64,000 nucleotides of DNA from the NCBI RefSeq assembly GCF_000384475.1, contig NZ_ARWB01000001.1, positions 3,475,039-3,539,038 of the forward strand, in the 5' to 3' direction. The stretch's first letter is position 1, and each line of letters starts with the position of its first letter. The notes under the pieces are model-generated. The model made no database searches. It worked only from the letters and a program-made list of their open reading frames with translations, and had not been told where the DNA came from. Positions 60,706 to 64,000 of this stretch are shown here, in pieces. Source of the stretch: Methylopila sp. M107. Lineage in GTDB: Bacteria > Pseudomonadota > Alphaproteobacteria > Rhizobiales > Methylopilaceae. Both the position numbers and the translations under genes were made by a program.

Positions 60706-60963
60706 ATGACCGCCATGACGCCCAATCTCGCATTCCTGCGGAGGATCGTCTCGATCCTGGTCGGCGCGGCCGCGATCACGGCGATCTTCGCGGCCGCCGC
60801 CCTGCTCGGCGCGCTGGTCGCGAACGCCACTTCGTCCGCGCCGCCCGCAAACGGCCGGCTCGCCTTCGCGGGCGTGTCCTATGGGGAAACCTGCTGGTCG
60901 CAGGCGGTCGCGAGCGACGACTTCGGCGAACGCTTCGCGCGCGTCGTCAACGTCTGCGAGTAA
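60706..60963 (+). CDS. Small membrane protein of unknown function
   Basis: An 85-residue protein with one hydrophobic segment (SILVGAAAITAIFAAAALLG, extending to residue about 40) and a C-terminal part with two cysteines (GETCWSQ, VNVCE), probably periplasmic. Start at 60706 or 60715. No family recognised. Convergent with the winged-helix gene. Confidence 0.6.
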   Translation: MTAMTPNLAFLRRIVSILVGAAAITAIFAAAALLGALVANATSSAPPANGRLAFAGVSYGETCWSQAVASDDFGERFARVVNVCE

Positions 60964-60968
60964 AGGCG

Positions 60969-61271
60969 TCAGGCCGCGAGCGGCTCCGGCTGCGCCTCGA
61001 ACAGGCGTCGCCCTGCATCCGTGAGCGCAAGACGCGTGCGCTGGGTGCGGGCGTCCCGGCCGGTCTCGGTCACCAGCCGGCGGTCGTCCGACAGATCGTT
61101 CACGACGCGCAGCACGAGCGCGTGCGCCACGCCGAACAGGTTCGAGAAACTGCGCGTGTCCGCGGCGATCCCCTCGCGCATCGCGACCAGAAGGCCGGCC
61201 TCGAGCATCGACAGGCCCGGCAGCCGCCCTGCGACAGCCTCCGCCTCCGCCATGAACGCGGTCTCGTCCAT
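60969..61271 (-). CDS. Small winged-helix (MarR-like) protein
   Basis: A 100-residue protein predicted to contain a winged helix: helices AFMAEAEAVAGRLPGLSMLE, the recognition region SFSNLFGVAHALVLRVVNDL, and the wing TGRDARTQRTRLALTDAGRR. It lacks the long dimer helices of full MarR proteins. The ATG at 61271 overlaps the FdhF-like gene stop (TGATG), so it is translationally coupled and may be a cofactor-dependent regulator or chaperone. Confidence 0.75.
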   Translation of the reverse strand: MDETAFMAEAEAVAGRLPGLSMLEAGLLVAMREGIAADTRSFSNLFGVAHALVLRVVNDLSDDRRLVTETGRDARTQRTRLALTDAGRRLFEAQPEPLAA

Positions 61272-63565
61272 CACGCGGCGACCCGCGGGCGGAAGGTGAC
61301 GAGCGTCGACTTCGAGAGCGGCGTGTCCGATCCTTCGCCGGCTTTCGAGAACGGCACCACGGCGTTGAGCTCGGGATAATAGCCGGCCACGCATCCGCGC
61401 GGGATGTCGTAGGCGACGATCCGGAAGTCTTCCGCGATGCGGGTGCGTCCGTCGTCATGCGCGCCGATGACGTCGATCCGCGCGTTGGGAACGGAGCCCA
61501 TCGCGGCGATATCCTGCGGGTTCATGAACACGACGCGGCGCTCGCCATAGACGCCGCGATAGCGGTCGTCGAGGCCGTAGATCGTGGTGTTGTACTGGTC
61601 GTGGCTGCGGAAGGTCTGCAGCACGAACTCGCCTTTCCGCTTCCGCGCGGCCTGGTGCTCGATTTCGAGCGGCAGCGGGGCTGCGGAGAACTCGGCCTTT
61701 TTCGAGGGCGTCAGCCACTCGCGCTCGGTCGCGGCGTTGCGCAGCCAGAAGCCGCGGGGCTTGCGCACCCGGACGTTGAAGTCCTCGAAGCCCGGGATGA
61801 CGCGCGACAGGCGATCGCGGATGACGTCGTGGTCCTCGGCCATGGCGGCCCAGTCGATGTGCCCGCCGACGGTCGCGGACGCCATGCCGGCGATGATCGC
61901 GACCTCTGACTTCAGATGCTTCGACGCCGGCTTGTTGATGCCGCCCGAGCCGTGGACCATCGACATGGAATCCTCGACGGTCACGATCTGGACCTTGCCG
62001 GCTGAGTTGCGGTCGATCTCGGTGCGGCCGAGGCAGGGCAGGAGATAGGCGACCTCGCCGACCGCCATGTGGCCGAGGTTCGGCTTGGTGGCGATCTGGA
62101 CGGTGAGCCGGCAATGGCGGAGCGCGTCGGTGACGACTTCGGTGTCGGGCGTCGCGCGCGCGAAGTTTCCGCCGAGGCCGATGAAGGCCTTCGAGCGGCC
62201 CTCGACCATGGCGTGGATCGCGTGCAGCACGTTGTGGCCGGGCTTGCGCGGGCTCGAGATCGCGAATTCGCGGTCGAGATTGTCGAGCAGCCAGGCCGGC
62301 GGGTTCTCGTTGATGCCGACCGTGCGGTCGCCCTGCACGTTGGAATGGCCGCGCACCGGGCAGAGCCCCGCGCCCTCGCGGCCGATATGGCCCCGCAGCA
62401 GAAGCAGGTTCGAGATCTCGCGCACGGTCGCGACGGAATGCCGGTGCTGGGTGACGCCCATCGCCCAGCAGGCGATGACGTTCTTGGCCCCGAGATAGAC
62501 CTCCGCCAGCGTCTCGATGTCGGCGCGATCAAGACCGGACTGGTCCTCGATCTGCGCCCAGGAGGTCGCCTCGACCTCCGCGCGCCAGGCGTCGAGGCCG
62601 TTGGTGTGCTGGGCGATGAAATCCTCGTCGAGGATCGAGCCTTCGCCGAAGGCGCGCGCCTGCGCGTCGCGGGCGAACACGACCTTCGCCATGCCGCGGA
62701 TCGCCGCCATGTCGCCGCCGAGCTTCGGCTGAAAATAGTGGCTCGCGATCGGCGACGACGAGCCGCGCAGCATCTCGATCTTGTCCTGGGGGTCGGCGAA
62801 GCGTTCGAGCCCGCGCTCGCGCACCGGGTTCAGCACCGCGACGCGCGCGCCGCGGAGCGACGCCTTGCGGAGGTCGCCCAGCATGCGCGGATGATTGGTC
62901 GCCGGGTTCTGGCCGATCACGAAGATCGCGTCGGCGTGGTGGAAATCCTCCAGCAGCACGGTGCCCTTGCCGATGCCGATCGACTGGATGAGCCCGACGC
63001 CGGAGGCCTCGTGGCACATGTTGGAGCAGTCGGGGAAATTGTTGGTGCCGTAGGCGCGGGCGAACAGCTGGTAGAGGAACGCGGCCTCGTTCGAGGCGCG
63101 GCCCGAGGTGTAGAACTCGGCCTCGTCGGGCGAGTTCAGCGCGCGAAGCTCCTGGCCGATCTCGGCGAAGGCGCGCTCCCAGCTGACCGCCACATAGGTG
63201 TCGGTGACGGCGTCGTAGCGCATCGGCTCGGTGAGACGGCCGACATTCTCGAGCGCATAGTCGGTCCAGCCGCGCAGCTCGCTCACCGTATGGGTCGCGA
63301 AGAAGCCCGGCGTCGCGCGCCGCTCGGTCGCCTCCCAGGCGACGGCCTTCACGCCGTTCTCGCAGAATTCGAACGAAGAGCCGTGCTCGGGGTCGCCCCA
63401 GGCGCAGCCGGGACAGTCGAACCCGTCCGGCTGGTTGGCCGACAGCATGGCCTTGGCGCCCGCGATGGCGGAGCCGCTCGCGAGCAGGTGTTTTCCGCAA
63501 CTGCGAAGAGCGCCCCAGCCGCCGGCGGCCTTCGAGCGCTTCAATTGGGGAATGGCTTCGGTCAT
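61271..63565 (-). CDS. FdhF/YdeP-family molybdopterin oxidoreductase
   Basis: A 764-residue cytosolic molybdenum enzyme of the FdhF/YdeP family related to formate dehydrogenase H. The N-terminus has FDCPGCAWGDPEHGSSFEFC and an upstream cysteine (RSCGKHLL), not the standard Fe-S cluster spacing of formate dehydrogenases; molybdopterin-guanine binding segments include ANTFP-like YGTNNFPDCSNMCHEA, IGQNPATNHPRML and GVYGERRVVFMNP. In E. coli YdeP is linked to acid resistance; the substrate is not known. ATG at 63565 is preferred over an in-frame TTG at 63571. Coupled downstream to the winged-helix gene. Confidence 0.88.
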   Translation of the reverse strand: MTEAIPQLKRSKAAGGWGALRSCGKHLLASGSAIAGAKAMLSANQPDGFDCPGCAWGDPEHGSSFEFCENGVKAVAWEATERRATPGFFATHTVSELRGWTDYALENVGRLTEPMRYDAVTDTYVAVSWERAFAEIGQELRALNSPDEAEFYTSGRASNEAAFLYQLFARAYGTNNFPDCSNMCHEASGVGLIQSIGIGKGTVLLEDFHHADAIFVIGQNPATNHPRMLGDLRKASLRGARVAVLNPVRERGLERFADPQDKIEMLRGSSSPIASHYFQPKLGGDMAAIRGMAKVVFARDAQARAFGEGSILDEDFIAQHTNGLDAWRAEVEATSWAQIEDQSGLDRADIETLAEVYLGAKNVIACWAMGVTQHRHSVATVREISNLLLLRGHIGREGAGLCPVRGHSNVQGDRTVGINENPPAWLLDNLDREFAISSPRKPGHNVLHAIHAMVEGRSKAFIGLGGNFARATPDTEVVTDALRHCRLTVQIATKPNLGHMAVGEVAYLLPCLGRTEIDRNSAGKVQIVTVEDSMSMVHGSGGINKPASKHLKSEVAIIAGMASATVGGHIDWAAMAEDHDVIRDRLSRVIPGFEDFNVRVRKPRGFWLRNAATEREWLTPSKKAEFSAAPLPLEIEHQAARKRKGEFVLQTFRSHDQYNTTIYGLDDRYRGVYGERRVVFMNPQDIAAMGSVPNARIDVIGAHDDGRTRIAEDFRIVAYDIPRGCVAGYYPELNAVVPFSKAGEGSDTPLSKSTLVTFRPRVAA

Positions 63566-63571
63566 AGGCAA

Positions 63572-64000
63572 AAACGATCAAGCTTGTGTCCGTCCGCCGA
63601 TCGTGCGGACACGCGGAAGCTACTGAGGCGTTGCTCAATGTTCAATGAACGCAGGGTCATGCGCGAGGTCGATTGGTTGATTGGAATTCCCGATCCAGCC
63701 GACCGCATCGGCGTTAGAAAAATGTCAGATCGATCAGTCGATCCTATCACTTTCTTGGCGTGGCGTCGCCCGTCGGCGCCCGTCGGCGGGGTTCCGGAAT
63801 GCTTTGGATTGATCGTGAATGTTGCAAAGCAGCATGCCACCTCCGCGTCTGGAGCATGGCCGGGTGGGCGGGATGGCGCGCCGTCGTGTGTTCAGCGCCG
63901 TCAGACGGCGGCTTTTCATCGCGCGCGTCGGATTCTATAAGGCCGGCGTTCCATCTTTCCGGACGCTTGGCGCGCTCGTTTCCGCGGCGCCTGGCGAGGC
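63572..64000. other. Unassigned window end, AT-richer
   Basis: No convincing gene. The stretch 63640-63850 has lower GC and contains repeated GATCGATC/TCGATC words. It should hold the FdhF-like promoter. A reading frame of about 100 codons on the plus strand (63638-63940) has no ribosome site and no recognisable sequence. Confidence 0.4.

Noticed and set aside
62069-63940. 623-codon plus-strand frame opposite the FdhF-like gene
   Set aside because: Shadow of the molybdoenzyme; the last 100 codons beyond it (63638-63940) also lack a ribosome site and similarity.

Overview
The window reads as one contiguous, GC-rich chromosomal segment of an alphaproteobacterium, most probably of the order Hyphomicrobiales. 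Pointers are the rnd-lptA-lptB-rpoN-hpf-ptsN block, the Hsp20/DUF1150 pair, a 6S RNA between zapA and the 5-formyl-THF cyclo-ligase gene, a heterotetrameric sarcosine oxidase operon, a MotA/MotB-like pair with a coiled-coil OmpA protein, and a NepR-like protein behind an EcfG-type promoter. A methylotroph-related family would fit, but the genus cannot be fixed from sequence alone. No prophage, integrase, CRISPR array or rRNA operon is visible.

Layout. 1-2466: 3' part of queG, an NDUFA9-like reductase and tRNA-Leu(CAG). 2675-7822: RNase D, LPS export (lptA, lptB, with lptC missing from its usual place), sigma-54, hibernation factor and EIIA-Ntr. 7913-11503: secreted proteins, Hsp20, L36 and a hydrolase. 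11627-13744: a chromate transporter split into two coupled genes with a divergent LysR regulator. 14029-17827: a MarR-controlled AaeB/FUSC-type efflux operon with a near-perfect operator on a probably leaderless promoter. 17967-24837: housekeeping genes, a NepR-like small ORF, an orphan C5 methyltransferase with Vsr, and a GAF-GGDEF-PilZ enzyme. 25007-26812: lepA. 27298-31076: a heme-acquisition locus (TonB receptor, HasA-like hemophore carrying RTX repeats, heme oxygenase). 31478-35834: DUF4394 protein, ferredoxin-NADP reductase, GntP permease and LysR. 36336-41866: soxBDAG for sarcosine demethylation. 42138-48147: GNAT, a lone SecDF-P1-like protein, a type II toxin-antitoxin pair, MotAB-like pair, SuhB, FMN reductase and EF-P. 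48235-57002: central carbon genes tkt, gap, pgk and class I fba, interrupted by a BrnT/BrnA module. 57295-59209: zapA, 6S RNA, folate enzyme. 59337-63565: entericidin, YmdB-like phosphoesterase and an FdhF/YdeP oxidoreductase coupled to a small winged-helix protein.

How it works together. Many neighbouring genes overlap by 1-4 bases (ATGA, TGATG, GTGA), so translational coupling is common. The most interesting locus is 27298-31076: a single short cluster could capture heme outside the cell (HasA-RTX), import it (receptor) and degrade it (heme oxygenase). Fusion of a HasA fold to six RTX nonapeptides is unusual; classical HasA proteins have no RTX block. The intergenic regions are filled with at least four families of palindromic REP-like elements, several of them inside operons, and one copy (35888-36077) contains a C28G28 tract that is most likely an assembly artefact.
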